The notes: a model not told the origin generated them from the letters alone. Numbered from the stretch's first letter, positions 6,899-17,019 are shown. The stretch is DNA of 26,818 nt from Roseivirga sp. UBA6061 (GCA_002427745.1 DIYF01000029.1:1-26818); one strand, 5' to 3'. Program-made: numbers and translations.

Positions 6899-9688
6899 TT
6901 AGAAATCAAGCCTTAATGACAAGGTCCAGGTGCGGGTAGTAAAGTACAGATCGCGACCATCAATACCGGCTGACATACCTACCAGCGAGCTTCTGTTGAT
7001 ATTACTGGAATACCTGACCTCCGGGTCAAGTCCCTCATACTGAGTAATGGTGAACAAGTTCTGACCGATAATCTCTGCTGTAAAACGGGTATCTCCTTTC
7101 AAATCAAAGCTTCGGCTGATGGCCAGGTGATTGAGCCGGAGAAATGAAGCTTCTTCAACATACAGATCAGACAGGATGGTGCGATTCAATCCGAGGCTTT
7201 TGTCCGTAACAACGGTATTCCAGGTATTGGTAGCCGGGTCCTGGCTTTCATAAAACCAGCGATTGACATTTAGGAGAGAATGCCCAATGCTACCACTCAT
7301 AAGCACATTCAGCGACCAGTTACCCCTGGAAAGGGCATTGTGAAAGCTCACATCCGCTGAGGGCAGTGCACTGCCTACCTTTTCCCAAACCGGATAGTCA
7401 TTGGGGGATTCAACAATGGGGTTGGCCCCGTCCTGCCCCAGGAATCTTGGCGCATGCAGCGCCCCTACTTCCTGACCCAATGCACTTCTGGTGACCAGGT
7501 TGCTGAGGCCTCCCGGAGAAAAGGAGCCAAAGCCCAGTAACTGTGTAAAGCCTTGCCGCCCGTCTGAGTTAAGGCGGTCATTTACAGCCCTGTCATAGAA
7601 AATGGTATTTATCCCGGTTTTCCACCGTATGTGACTTTCCTCTCTGTTCTGGTAGTTGAGAGAAACCTCCAAACCAGCCGAAGAAATGCCCCAAAAGTTG
7701 GTGAAAATAGAAGAGGCGGTATAGAAATTTCCGGGGTCGAAATCGTGAGGTGCCCCTACCAATACAGGTTCGCTAAAAATAATACCTTCCGTCTTTCTTG
7801 AATAATAGTCTATCGCCCCGGTAAGCCCCAATGAGCTAATGGAAAAATCAAGGCCCAGGTTGAATTCAGTGGTGGTTTCCCATTTCAGTTCAGGATTTCG
7901 GTTCCAGGTCTGGATCAGGTTTACAAAGCGATCATCTGTAGTAGTAGGATCACGGTCCAGGTCTACAAGCCCTCCATTGCGGAAGAAAGGTGTAGCGAGC
8001 GTGGGATTAGGTGGCAAATTACCGCTGCTACCGTAGCCAGCCCTGACCGTAATTACTGTGTATCTTCCGGCATCTACCACACTGGTAAGGTCGTACTCCA
8101 TACCAAAACCATAAAACAGGCCCGTTTTGTTGTTGATAAAGCCACTGTAACTGTCGGCACGCAGGTTGGCAAAAGCTCTCAAAGACTCTTTATAGGTGAG
8201 CATAGCCCGACCATAATAAGAGTTCAGTCTGTCCGTAGTTTTGAAGCTGGACAGGCCTGTCAAAAACCCACTCCTCAAGGCTCCGGCTCCCAGGTTGTTA
8301 AAGGTCTGCGAATCGAATAAAAACTGTCTTACCTGTGCACTAAATCCTTCTGTCGACCTGTTTTGAAAAGCTGTACCCAGCTGAACGGAAAGGTTCAGGT
8401 CATTAGACAATCTCTTATTCAGGCCGATATTGATATCGAAAATCTCTTTGAAGCTGTCCGTTGTAGAGCGACCTGCCACACCATTGGCTCTTCTTCCGAT
8501 CTGCCAGTCTGTACGGCTGTAGTAGGTTCCCCCCAATAAGTTGGAGCGGTCCTGCGTATAGCTTCCGGTTATTTCAATATCATGATTTACCCGGTAGCTG
8601 AGTCCGAAACTCATCAGAAGCGTCTTTTCCTCATCTTCTGTCAGTTGATTTTTCAATAGAGCCACGGGGTTTTGAAAGTCGAAGAGGTCTCTCTGAAAAT
8701 AGCCACCATCTTCCAGTGTATTCACATCGTCAAAAACAGGTGCAGTAGGATTGTAACTGGTGATGTGACGGAATACCTCAGGATTGACATGACCCCGTTG
8801 ACCATTGGTAGAAGCAAGCCGGAATGAGGCCTTCAGTTTGTTTTTGAGAGCTCTCTGCTCAAGCCAGACAGAGGTATTCAGGCGCTTTCTGAAAGAAGGG
8901 CCGACAATACCTTCAATATCCCTGTAGTTGACAGAAATGGCATAAGCACCATTATTGAGCCGCTGTCGCATAGAAAAATTCACATTTTCAGTAACACCTG
9001 TTTTGGTACTCTCTTCCAGCCAGTCAGTGCTGCTACCATGATCTGTGCCTCCTCTTCTGACAAATTCATCACGATCGAGCACCTCAAAAGTCCGACCTAC
9101 ATTATCGATACTCATGGAGGTTTGGAGGCTTAGCTGCGCCTTTCCCTTCTTCCCCTTTTTGGTATTGATAATCAGCACGCCATTGGCTCCACGCATACCA
9201 TAAAAGGCCGTAGCAGCCACACTTTTCAATACTTCAATGCTCTCTATATCATTCGGGTCAACATTGTCCAGAGAAATATCCACTACACCATCTAATACGA
9301 TCAGTGGCCTGTTTTCTATAGTAAAAGTGTTCAAACCCCGAATCCGGATAGCGTAACTGCCATTAGGGTCACCACCCGGCCGCGTAATGGAAACACCTGC
9401 CATACGCCCAATGATCAGCTGCATAGGGTCGTAGATATTACCCTTATTGAAAGACCCGATATGAGAACTGTTATTGTCAGCAGGTATTCCAGCCACCACA
9501 CATATAATTCGGCCTGAAATATGATCAAAATAGGAATAAGGTATTGTGTTGGCTTTAGCTGTATCCCGAAGTGGTTTTACTCCGACATTCTGCGCATGGC
9601 CCATTGGGCTGAAACAAAAAAGCAAAACACAAACTGAGGTAAGGAAAGGTGACACTCTCATGGCTCTGGCTGACTGAACGAATACCAT
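6899..9688 (-). CDS. SusC/RagA-like outer-membrane transporter lacking the N-terminal carboxypeptidase-like domain
   Basis: The protein has 929 residues with a signal peptide ending GHAQ. The start at 9688 was chosen because its upstream context is A/T-rich; an ATG at 9661 would also give a signal peptide. The plug domain starts near residue 85 (IIGRMAGVSITRPGGDPNGS, then NRPLIVLDGV and VDPNDIESIEVLK), and the 22-strand barrel follows to the end (TRTWTLSLRLDF). It clearly aligns with the full-length SusC at 21928-24897, for example YNPTAPVFD followed by GG(Y/F)FQRDLFDF in both. Between signal peptide and plug there are only about 50 residues: the CarboxypepD_reg-like domain is missing and the DEVVVVGYG TonB-box region is replaced by a dissimilar stretch (RIICVVAGIPADN). 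No second SusD follows. It may share the SusD of the cluster, or work without a lid. The reading frame is intact, so it is not called a pseudogene. Confidence 0.87.
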   Translation of the reverse strand: MVFVQSARAMRVSPFLTSVCVLLFCFSPMGHAQNVGVKPLRDTAKANTIPYSYFDHISGRIICVVAGIPADNNSSHIGSFNKGNIYDPMQLIIGRMAGVSITRPGGDPNGSYAIRIRGLNTFTIENRPLIVLDGVVDISLDNVDPNDIESIEVLKSVAATAFYGMRGANGVLIINTKKGKKGKAQLSLQTSMSIDNVGRTFEVLDRDEFVRRGGTDHGSSTDWLEESTKTGVTENVNFSMRQRLNNGAYAISVNYRDIEGIVGPSFRKRLNTSVWLEQRALKNKLKASFRLASTNGQRGHVNPEVFRHITSYNPTAPVFDDVNTLEDGGYFQRDLFDFQNPVALLKNQLTEDEEKTLLMSFGLSYRVNHDIEITGSYTQDRSNLLGGTYYSRTDWQIGRRANGVAGRSTTDSFKEIFDINIGLNKRLSNDLNLSVQLGTAFQNRSTEGFSAQVRQFLFDSQTFNNLGAGALRSGFLTGLSSFKTTDRLNSYYGRAMLTYKESLRAFANLRADSYSGFINNKTGLFYGFGMEYDLTSVVDAGRYTVITVRAGYGSSGNLPPNPTLATPFFRNGGLVDLDRDPTTTDDRFVNLIQTWNRNPELKWETTTEFNLGLDFSISSLGLTGAIDYYSRKTEGIIFSEPVLVGAPHDFDPGNFYTASSIFTNFWGISSAGLEVSLNYQNREESHIRWKTGINTIFYDRAVNDRLNSDGRQGFTQLLGFGSFSPGGLSNLVTRSALGQEVGALHAPRFLGQDGANPIVESPNDYPVWEKVGSALPSADVSFHNALSRGNWSLNVLMSGSIGHSLLNVNRWFYESQDPATNTWNTVVTDKSLGLNRTILSDLYVEEASFLRLNHLAISRSFDLKGDTRFTAEIIGQNLFTITQYEGLDPEVRYSSNINRSSLVGMSAGIDGRDLYFTTRTWTLSLRLDF

Positions 9689-9786
9689 TTAAAATAGTGA
9701 GAAATTGACTAAAAAGCTAGTTTTCAGGCCTTAAAGGAAAGGAAATGACTTATACTGATGTGGGTGGTAAATAAGAGCCCTGAACT

Positions 9787-12700
9787 CTATTTCGTACGCG
9801 TGGAAAAGAACACCGGGCTCTGATTGTTTCTTACAGCGATAATCCGCACACCAGCTTTTTTCTGATTTACAAAGGCGGCACTGCGGTACTCTCCCCAGGT
9901 CAACTCTGTATTGAGCTGAGCCACACTGCTCACTTCAAAGCCTCCCTTTCCGTCACCTTTGAGACAGGTAACCGGTCTGGCTGCGGCCCTTCCAATGTCA
10001 TTGCGGAAGGCATAGAGGTTGCCCAGTATAAACAGGTCCTGGTGTCCGTCTCCGTCAAAGTCTTCGGTAAGGATTTCCATAGCCGGGCTCAGTTGAGCCT
10101 CAGAAGGCAGGTCTTGTCGAACAAAGCCTCCTGAACCATTATTGATAAAGACAGCACTGGCAAAGCTGGAAACCTGCTTTTTCAGAGAGCGCTCAAGTAA
10201 CTCTGCCCCAAAGAGATCTTCAGGTTTTTTGAGGCCGGCATAGGTCTTATAATCCGGATGTTTCTTTTTTATGAAAGCCATTTGCTTGATCAGATCATCA
10301 CGAGAGGCGAAAGGTATTTCAGCATCTTCCATAAAGTGGAATATAACCGGATCAGCCTGACCATTCTGATCAAAATCGTTGACATAGAGGCTCAGTGGCT
10401 TTGCTGCGGTTGCCTTGAGCTTACTGTTCAATCCCATATTGCCGGCAATGATGTCCTGGTCTCCATCCTGGTCGATATCCGCCAGGGCGAGAGAAAACCA
10501 CCAGCCCTCACTTTTTTCAAAACCCGGAATATCTGCCCTTGTAAACTGACCCTTTCCATTATTCTGTAACAAGGTGAGAGGCGTCCATTCACCTGCTACT
10601 AACAGGTCCTGGTCTCCGTCTTTGTCATAATCAAACCACAGCGCATCGTTGAGCATACCCAGCCGGCTGGCCATGGGCATTCGTGCACCGATTTCATTTG
10701 TGAACTGTCCTTTTCCGTTATTGATAAGCAACTGATGTTTTGGATTGAGTCCATAAACTCCCTTGACAATATTGGCTCCCACAAACAAATCTAAATCTCC
10801 GTCATCATCAATATCGGCAGCACTCACCGTTTTGCCGTGTGTCCCGAACCGGGGTATGGCAGTGGGGGCAAACTGAAGATTACCGGCACCATCGTTGAGA
10901 TACAGTCGGTCGTAAGTAAACACCTGCCCGTTGTCATATTCGTTACCGGCACTCACCACATAAAAATCCTGATCTCCATCGTTATCGGCATCAAAAAAGA
11001 GTGCATCTGTATCTTCTGCCCTGGCTAGTCGTTCGAAGGCGGAAACGGGCTTCAGATAAAAACTACCATCATCCTTCTGAAGCCATAAAGCCCCGGACTG
11101 CTCCTTGGCTCCTCCCAGGTACATATCATCCAGTCCGTCACCGTTTACATCGGCCACAGCCAAAGCCGGACCCTCAGTACTGAATTTTCTGGGAATAAGG
11201 TACTCCTGGTTATAATCTTTGTAAGTCTCGTTTTCTTTATGAGCCCATGATTCAAACTCTGAGCTGGTAAAGCTAAAACCTTCGGCTTCGTCCAGTCTTA
11301 TCAATTCTCCCTGTGGAGCATAGGAAACCCTGAGCACCTGATCAGCAACTACGTCCTTCAATGTCTGTAACTTACCATCAGGCCAAAGCACGGTAACCAG
11401 CTGCACCTGCTCCACACTACCCAGGCCAAAATGCAGCTCTGTATCTACTGCCGACTGAAAGCCCCTGGTAGGCATTACCTCTCTGGTCAGTAGTTTGCCT
11501 CCTGTGTGTACAGTCACCCTGGCACCAATGGCTCGCTTGTTTAAGCCAACTCCTTCCAGTATCACCTTTAGAAAATGTGACTGATTGAGTGATATCGCAT
11601 TGTTTTCATAGATAAAAGCTTCCTGATTGGTATTGTTGATCACCAGGTCCAGGTCGCCATCATTATCTAAATCAGCGTAGGCCGAACCATTGGAATAAGA
11701 GCTTTGGTCAAGACCCCATTCAGCCCCGATATCTTCAAACCTGAGTCCACCCTGGTTCCTGCCGGCATAATTCGGGATCTTAACATTGGGGAGGTTTTTA
11801 ATCTGAAAGGCCTCCAGTTCCTCCGGGCTCATTTCCTTTACACCCGGCTGGTCCTGTCCGTAATTGACGTAATCAAGGTCATTGGGACGTTTATAAATCC
11901 CATTGGAAATATGAAGGTCCAGCAAGCCGTCATTGTCCATATCGAAGGCCAGGGGGGCCCAGCTCCAATCTGTGGCAAAGGTGCCGGCCATCAGGCTTAC
12001 ATCGCTAAAAGAACCATTCCCCAGGTTCTTCTGAAGGGTATTGCGTACATATTGATGGGCATAGCCAAAGTTGAGCTTGATATCGTATACCTCTGATTTG
12101 TCTTCTCCCACCGACTTCTGCCAGATCTCCGGATCAGAGGGCAGCATATCCGTAGTGATAATCTCATTAAAGCCATCATTGTCTAAATCATCAGCAGCAT
12201 TGCCCATTGAATATCGGCTGGTATGGCTGATCTTCTGTTCCAGTCCTTCACTGAAAGTGCCATCCTGATTGTTGGTATAGAGGTAATCGTTTTCTGTAAA
12301 ATCATTGGAGACATAAATGTCCGGCCAGCCATCATTGTTCAGATCACTAATGGCCAGTCCCAGCCCGAAACCAAGTGAGCTTGAGTAGATTCCTGCCTGC
12401 TTTGTAACATCGTTAAACTTTTCAGACCCCTGAGACAGCTGGCTTTGAAAAAGGCGATCACCACCCTGCTGATCAATGTTGGTGCGGGTAGAAGACTGCG
12501 CAAAAACTGCCGGGTTTTTGATAGAGTGATTGAGCAGATACATATCCAGGTCACCATCGCGATCATAGTCGAAAAAAGCTGCCTGGGTAGAGAAGCCAAC
12601 AAAGTCAAGACCATATTCTGCCGCTTTGTCAACAAAAGTCATGTCCCCCTGATTGATAAATAGCTGGTTCGCCCCTTTGGCTTCTTTGTAATCGCCTACC

Positions 12701-13104
12701 TGAGAAACATAGATATCGAGAAGACCGTCTCCATTGACATCAGCCATAGTAACTCCCGTGGCCCAGGTACCCTTGCCCGTAACACCCGATTTTTCTGAAA
12801 CATCTTCGAACTTCAGCCCCCCCTTATTCAGATAAAGCTTGTTGGACACCTGGTTTCCTACGAAATACAAATCCGGCAGGCCGTCTCCGTTAAGGTCACC
12901 AACAGCCACACCTGCTCCATTGTAGAAATAGAGGTATTCCAGGATGTTAAAATCAGGAGAATCTGTCAGCTCATTGGAAAACCCCACTCCTGTTGACTCC
13001 GCACTTAGCAGTGAAAACAGCTTTGGTTTTGGCGGGCCGGCCTGTTCCTGAGAGCAGGCAACCAGCAACAGCATCGCCAGTAAAGTGAGGAGACTTTTGG
13101 GCAT
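9787..13104 (-). CDS. Giant FG-GAP/VCBS-repeat lipoprotein with ASPIC/UnbV domain, paralogue 3
   Basis: The protein has 1105 residues and a lipobox (LLVAC, Cys17), so it is lipid-anchored and probably on the outer membrane. An N-terminal beta-propeller (about 60-500) is built from FG-GAP repeats with calcium-binding loops: DLNGDGLPD, DVNGDGLLD, DYDRDGDLD, DLNNDGWPD, DMDNDGLLD and DLDNDGDLD. An ASPIC/UnbV domain follows at about 525-593 (RGFQSAVDTELHFGLG, then LWPDGK). A second propeller runs from about 640 to the end with further loops (DVNGDGLDD, DADNDGDQD, DIDDDGDLD, DIDQDGDQD, DFDGDGHQD). The start is 5 nt after the stop of paralogue 2, so the two are translated together. The fold resembles integrin alpha and CRTAC1-type propellers. 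A binding or scaffold role at the cell surface is likely, the ligand is unknown, and no catalytic motif is seen. Confidence 0.85.
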   Translation of the reverse strand: MPKSLLTLLAMLLLVACSQEQAGPPKPKLFSLLSAESTGVGFSNELTDSPDFNILEYLYFYNGAGVAVGDLNGDGLPDLYFVGNQVSNKLYLNKGGLKFEDVSEKSGVTGKGTWATGVTMADVNGDGLLDIYVSQVGDYKEAKGANQLFINQGDMTFVDKAAEYGLDFVGFSTQAAFFDYDRDGDLDMYLLNHSIKNPAVFAQSSTRTNIDQQGGDRLFQSQLSQGSEKFNDVTKQAGIYSSSLGFGLGLAISDLNNDGWPDIYVSNDFTENDYLYTNNQDGTFSEGLEQKISHTSRYSMGNAADDLDNDGFNEIITTDMLPSDPEIWQKSVGEDKSEVYDIKLNFGYAHQYVRNTLQKNLGNGSFSDVSLMAGTFATDWSWAPLAFDMDNDGLLDLHISNGIYKRPNDLDYVNYGQDQPGVKEMSPEELEAFQIKNLPNVKIPNYAGRNQGGLRFEDIGAEWGLDQSSYSNGSAYADLDNDGDLDLVINNTNQEAFIYENNAISLNQSHFLKVILEGVGLNKRAIGARVTVHTGGKLLTREVMPTRGFQSAVDTELHFGLGSVEQVQLVTVLWPDGKLQTLKDVVADQVLRVSYAPQGELIRLDEAEGFSFTSSEFESWAHKENETYKDYNQEYLIPRKFSTEGPALAVADVNGDGLDDMYLGGAKEQSGALWLQKDDGSFYLKPVSAFERLARAEDTDALFFDADNDGDQDFYVVSAGNEYDNGQVFTYDRLYLNDGAGNLQFAPTAIPRFGTHGKTVSAADIDDDGDLDLFVGANIVKGVYGLNPKHQLLINNGKGQFTNEIGARMPMASRLGMLNDALWFDYDKDGDQDLLVAGEWTPLTLLQNNGKGQFTRADIPGFEKSEGWWFSLALADIDQDGDQDIIAGNMGLNSKLKATAAKPLSLYVNDFDQNGQADPVIFHFMEDAEIPFASRDDLIKQMAFIKKKHPDYKTYAGLKKPEDLFGAELLERSLKKQVSSFASAVFINNGSGGFVRQDLPSEAQLSPAMEILTEDFDGDGHQDLFILGNLYAFRNDIGRAAARPVTCLKGDGKGGFEVSSVAQLNTELTWGEYRSAAFVNQKKAGVRIIAVRNNQSPVFFSTRTK

Positions 13105-13109
13105 TCTGA

Positions 13110-16100
13110 TCAGAATTTGAAAGCTCTGAGGCGATCGTTGTTAATGGTAGCCAGAAGAATCTTTTCTCCGCCTGAAGTAATTATGTCAAAATCTCTTACC
13201 TCTCCGGCAATAGACACGCCAGAACTATTGGTGTCAACATTGATGAATCCTCCTTTGCCATTTCCGGCCAGTAATACGCCATAATTGGCATCGTATTTAC
13301 CTACCTGCGGTTTGGCTCGGTAAAGGTTGCCTCCGAGTAAAATATCAAGGTTACCATCGTGATTGAAGTCATCTATCGCCACAGCATAAACCGGGGCGTA
13401 TTGAGCCTCTACCGGCAAAGCACTGACCTCAAATGTACCATCACCTTTGTTGATCATGACGGCTGACTCCAGATAAGTTGCTTTGGAAATAACCGTGTTT
13501 TCGAGCTGTTCCGGTGTAAAGATCTGCTCTATGGTCTGGTCCTTGAAAGTCTCATATTTCAGGTATTTCTTCTTGATACTCGGTATCTGCATTGACAGTT
13601 CATGCTTAAGGGTATAAGGAAGTGTCTTGCCCTCAATATCACGGGTAAAAATATGCTCCGCACTTCCGTTCTTATCGAAATCATTGACGTATAGCCTGAT
13701 GGGTGCATCCTTACTGGCCCTGAATCGTGAATTGAGCCCGTGATTACCCAGGATAAAATCCAGGTCACCATCACCATCAAAATCGGCCGGCTGAATGCTG
13801 TTATACCAACCATGGTATTCGGCTGTGCCTGCTGCTTTACTGGCACGGCTCAGCTTTCCGGCATCGTTGGTAAATACTTCCGGAGTCATCCATTCCCCTA
13901 CTATCACCAGGTCATTATCCTGATCTCCGTCAATATCGGCCCAGGTAGCGTCCGTTACCATACCGAGGTCTTTTAGCTCCGGAGCCAGTTCATCAGTTGC
14001 ATCGGAAAAACCGCCTTTACCATTATTGAGGTAGATAAAGCTGGAAGGTGGCACGCCATACAGAAAAGGACGCACCCGTGAACCAACAAAAAGGTCCTGA
14101 TAGCCATCACCATTTAAGTCGATGGCTTTGGCAACAGCGGTACTGTTTCGGAAGGTTCTCAAAAAAGGAGAATCCGCCCTGGTAAAGTTTCCTTCACCAT
14201 CGTTGATGTAAAGCCTGTCTACGAGTTGAATTGAGCCGACACCAAACTCATTTCCTCCACTGGTTACAAAGAGATCGAGGTCACCATCATTTTCTACATC
14301 CAGGAAGACGGCATCCGTATCTTCTGATAGCTTGTCTGTCTCAAAAGCTGCTACATTTATTCGGACAAAGCTCCCCCCTGCGGTTGCCCTATATAATGCT
14401 CCCGCCTGACCTTTTGCTCCGCCAATATACAGGTCATTCAGTCCATCCCCGTTTATGTCTCCATTGGCAAGGCGGGGACCTTCATTAGAGATCATATGAT
14501 AGGTGAGTCTGTCACGATCAAAATCCACGAAAGTATTCTCTTCGTGCTTAAAGTCTATCAGTTGACTTGCTTCAACCTCCTGAAACACTTTGCTTGATAC
14601 TGTCGGGTCACTCTTTGCAGCAGGCTGAGTATCTTCCCATGCCAGTTTCAAGGTTTGATCTGCCGGAACATTGGTCATTTCCGTTATGGTACCATCCGGC
14701 CAGGTCACGGTTACCAGGTCTATGGTAGTGTTCTTACCTACCCCGAAGTTAAGTCGATCATCCACGGTAGACTGGAAACCACGAATTGGCATTTGCTCCA
14801 GAAAGAGCGTTTCATCTCCTGCTTTCAGCGTCACTTTGGTACCAACAGCTTTGGTATTGCCTCCCTTTCCTTGTAGGTCCAGTTTGAGGTAATGGTTGTC
14901 AGGCAGGAGTTCTTCCGTTTTATTTCTGAAGATATCCGCTGTAACATTGAGGTTATTCACTACCAGGTCAAGATCTCCATCGTTGTCCAGATCACCATAG
15001 GCAGCCCCATTGGAATGCACCGGTGTACCTAAGCCCCAGCTGGCTGCCTTGTTCTCAAACTTAAGGTTGCCCTGGTTATGATAGGCATAATTGGGGATTG
15101 GATTGACCGGTATCGGGTCTATGAGTGCGAAATAGTTGGCTCCTGTATCGGTCTTAATCTGAGCCTTAACCTCAGGATCATCGATGAAATTGAGGTAATC
15201 CAGATCTGTGATATCCTGGTAAATGCCGTTGGCCACAAAGAGGTCTTTCAGGCCATCGTTATCCATATCGAAGAAAAGTGCTCCCCAGCTCCAGTCAGTC
15301 GCTTCTATTCCTGCGAGTCTGCCCAGCTCACTGAAGGTGCCGTTGCCATTGTTGACGTGGAGCATGTTTCTGGAAAACTGGTAGTGGTAGCCGTTTTGAT
15401 AGCCAAAGTGATGTCTGTCCCAACTCTCAAAGGTGGTGACCTGCTTAAGTCGCTCATCAGGCTCCGGCAACATATCTGTCACGAATATATCCGGGCGGGC
15501 ATCATTGTTAATATCTGCCATATCAGCCCCCATTGAAGCAGCACTGATGGTTTGCATACTGTTTTCCAGTACTTCAGAAAAGGTTCCGTCCTGATTGTTG
15601 ATGTAGAGATAATCGCGCTCAAAGAAGTCGTTTGAGATGAAGATGTCCTGCCAGTCGTCATCATTTACATCACCCACCGTTACTCCCAGACCAAAGCCTA
15701 TGATACTACCATAAATACCCGCCTGCTCACTTACATCTACAAATTGATTACCATCATTCCTAAAGAGTTTGTCGCCTCCCACTTCATCACGAATCGGGCG
15801 CTCATTCTGCATCAGATTGAACTCCGGAATGGCCTTGTAGGAGTTGTTCAGAAGGTATACATCCAGGTCGCCATCCTTATCATAATCAAAGAAAGCTGCG
15901 TGTGTGGAATAACCTCTGTCTGCCAGACCAAATTCAACAGCTCTATCCGTGAAAGTGCCATCACCATTGTTGATAAACAGCTCATTCTGCTTGTTGTCAC
16001 CGTCAATATCACCGGAATTGCACACGTAAATGTCCAGCCAGCCATCACCATTTACATCGGCCAGACTGACCCCCGTACTCCAGGCACGCGTGCCTCCTAC

Positions 16101-16418
16101 ACCGGCTGCCTCAGTGACATCTTCAAACTGAAAGTCACCTTTATTGAGAAACAGCTTGTTGGAAACTTTATTTCCTGTGAAGTATATATCGAGTAAACCA
16201 TCATTGTTTACATCTCCCAGGGCCACACCGCCTCCGTTGTAGAAATTGCGGTAGGTAAAAATGTTGAATTTACTGTCGTACTCCAGTTTGTTGAGAAAGT
16301 TTACCCCAGAGTTAGAAGCTTCAACCTTTTCAAAAAGGGCAGGGGCCTGTTTCTCACTGATATCACCACAAGCATAGAGCGTCAGTACACAGAAAATAAT
16401 CGGATATAACCTTTTCAT
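13110..16418 (-). CDS. Giant FG-GAP/VCBS-repeat lipoprotein with ASPIC/UnbV domain, paralogue 2
   Basis: The protein has 1102 residues with lipobox LYAC (Cys17). The architecture is the same as its two neighbours: propeller one at about 60-500 (DVNNDGLLD, DVNGDGWLD, DYDKDGDLD, DMDNDGLKD, DLDNDGDLD), ASPIC/UnbV at about 524-592 (RGFQSTVDDRLNFGVG, then TWPDGT), and propeller two from about 640 (DINGDGLND, DVENDGDLD, DLNGDGYQD, DFDGDGDLD, DFNHDGNLD). Some loops are altered, such as DVNDDDWQD and DINNDARPD, so not every repeat need bind calcium. By eye it is closer to paralogue 1 than to paralogue 3: both share IFTYRNFYNG or NTYTYRNFYNG and the SNDFFERDYLYIN stretch. It lies 19 bp after the small lipoprotein gene and 5 nt before paralogue 3, in a tight operon. 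Confidence 0.85.
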   Translation of the reverse strand: MKRLYPIIFCVLTLYACGDISEKQAPALFEKVEASNSGVNFLNKLEYDSKFNIFTYRNFYNGGGVALGDVNNDGLLDIYFTGNKVSNKLFLNKGDFQFEDVTEAAGVGGTRAWSTGVSLADVNGDGWLDIYVCNSGDIDGDNKQNELFINNGDGTFTDRAVEFGLADRGYSTHAAFFDYDKDGDLDVYLLNNSYKAIPEFNLMQNERPIRDEVGGDKLFRNDGNQFVDVSEQAGIYGSIIGFGLGVTVGDVNDDDWQDIFISNDFFERDYLYINNQDGTFSEVLENSMQTISAASMGADMADINNDARPDIFVTDMLPEPDERLKQVTTFESWDRHHFGYQNGYHYQFSRNMLHVNNGNGTFSELGRLAGIEATDWSWGALFFDMDNDGLKDLFVANGIYQDITDLDYLNFIDDPEVKAQIKTDTGANYFALIDPIPVNPIPNYAYHNQGNLKFENKAASWGLGTPVHSNGAAYGDLDNDGDLDLVVNNLNVTADIFRNKTEELLPDNHYLKLDLQGKGGNTKAVGTKVTLKAGDETLFLEQMPIRGFQSTVDDRLNFGVGKNTTIDLVTVTWPDGTITEMTNVPADQTLKLAWEDTQPAAKSDPTVSSKVFQEVEASQLIDFKHEENTFVDFDRDRLTYHMISNEGPRLANGDINGDGLNDLYIGGAKGQAGALYRATAGGSFVRINVAAFETDKLSEDTDAVFLDVENDGDLDLFVTSGGNEFGVGSIQLVDRLYINDGEGNFTRADSPFLRTFRNSTAVAKAIDLNGDGYQDLFVGSRVRPFLYGVPPSSFIYLNNGKGGFSDATDELAPELKDLGMVTDATWADIDGDQDNDLVIVGEWMTPEVFTNDAGKLSRASKAAGTAEYHGWYNSIQPADFDGDGDLDFILGNHGLNSRFRASKDAPIRLYVNDFDKNGSAEHIFTRDIEGKTLPYTLKHELSMQIPSIKKKYLKYETFKDQTIEQIFTPEQLENTVISKATYLESAVMINKGDGTFEVSALPVEAQYAPVYAVAIDDFNHDGNLDILLGGNLYRAKPQVGKYDANYGVLLAGNGKGGFINVDTNSSGVSIAGEVRDFDIITSGGEKILLATINNDRLRAFKF

Positions 16419-16437
16419 ATATTCCTCGATTGGGTGA

Positions 16438-17019
16438 TTATGAGTTTTCTTTTATCTCATTGAGCAAGGTCAAATCAGTGATGACTGCCCTGATGGTAGA
16501 TACATTCTTCTTGAAGAGCCTTATTCTGCGATTACCATCTACCTTCACCAGAATGCGCATGGTACCATCATTGCTCTCTACTTCAATGAACTTACCTCCA
16601 TACCATTTTTCAAAAAGGGCACGCACATCGGCCAGCAACACATCATTAGACATTTCGTCATTCCAGAGCGCCCATTCTGTATACTGAAAATCGACCGGCA
16701 TTTCAAAAATTGCACTGTCGGTAAAAGTGGGATAAAACTGCATGCTGCCCGGGAACTTGAGTTCGTCATCAAGGTTATACTGAATGGACATGTTACCGAC
16801 ACCCTGTGTGAAAACTCCGTTTTTATTAAGCTCCCAGCAGTGAGCATAAAAATCCTTTCGGTTCATATCGAATCGGATACCCAGGAAAAGACTATCCTGG
16901 CGAATGTTTGTGGCCAGCTCCTTCTCTACCAGCTTATCATATTCTGATTTTTGAGTACAGGCAGAAGCTGCCAATACGATTAAAAGAAACGCTACTGCTG
17001 TTTTCAATAAATTCTTCAT
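16438..17019 (-). CDS. Small orphan lipoprotein embedded between FG-GAP paralogues
   Basis: The protein has 193 residues with a clear lipobox (LAASAC, Cys21), so it is a lipoprotein. I recognise no family. The mature part is mixed alpha/beta, with acidic and aromatic patches (FQYTEWALWND, LFEKWYGGKFIEVE) and one further cysteine, in FYAHCWELNKNG. The C-terminal strand pair MRILVKVDGNRRIRLFKK suggests a small compact domain. Its ATG overlaps the stop of FG-GAP paralogue 1 as ATGA (17016-17019), so it is translationally coupled to that gene, and it ends 19 bp before paralogue 2. The coupling suggests matched amounts and perhaps a complex with the propeller proteins, for example as chaperone, plug or small subunit. 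That role is inferred from position only. Confidence 0.82.
   Translation of the reverse strand: MKNLLKTAVAFLLIVLAASACTQKSEYDKLVEKELATNIRQDSLFLGIRFDMNRKDFYAHCWELNKNGVFTQGVGNMSIQYNLDDELKFPGSMQFYPTFTDSAIFEMPVDFQYTEWALWNDEMSNDVLLADVRALFEKWYGGKFIEVESNDGTMRILVKVDGNRRIRLFKKNVSTIRAVITDLTLLNEIKENS

Noticed and set aside
6899..9688. Second SusC-like gene as a decayed pseudogene
   Set aside because: The frame is intact over 929 codons with signal peptide, plug and full barrel; only the N-terminal domain is absent.
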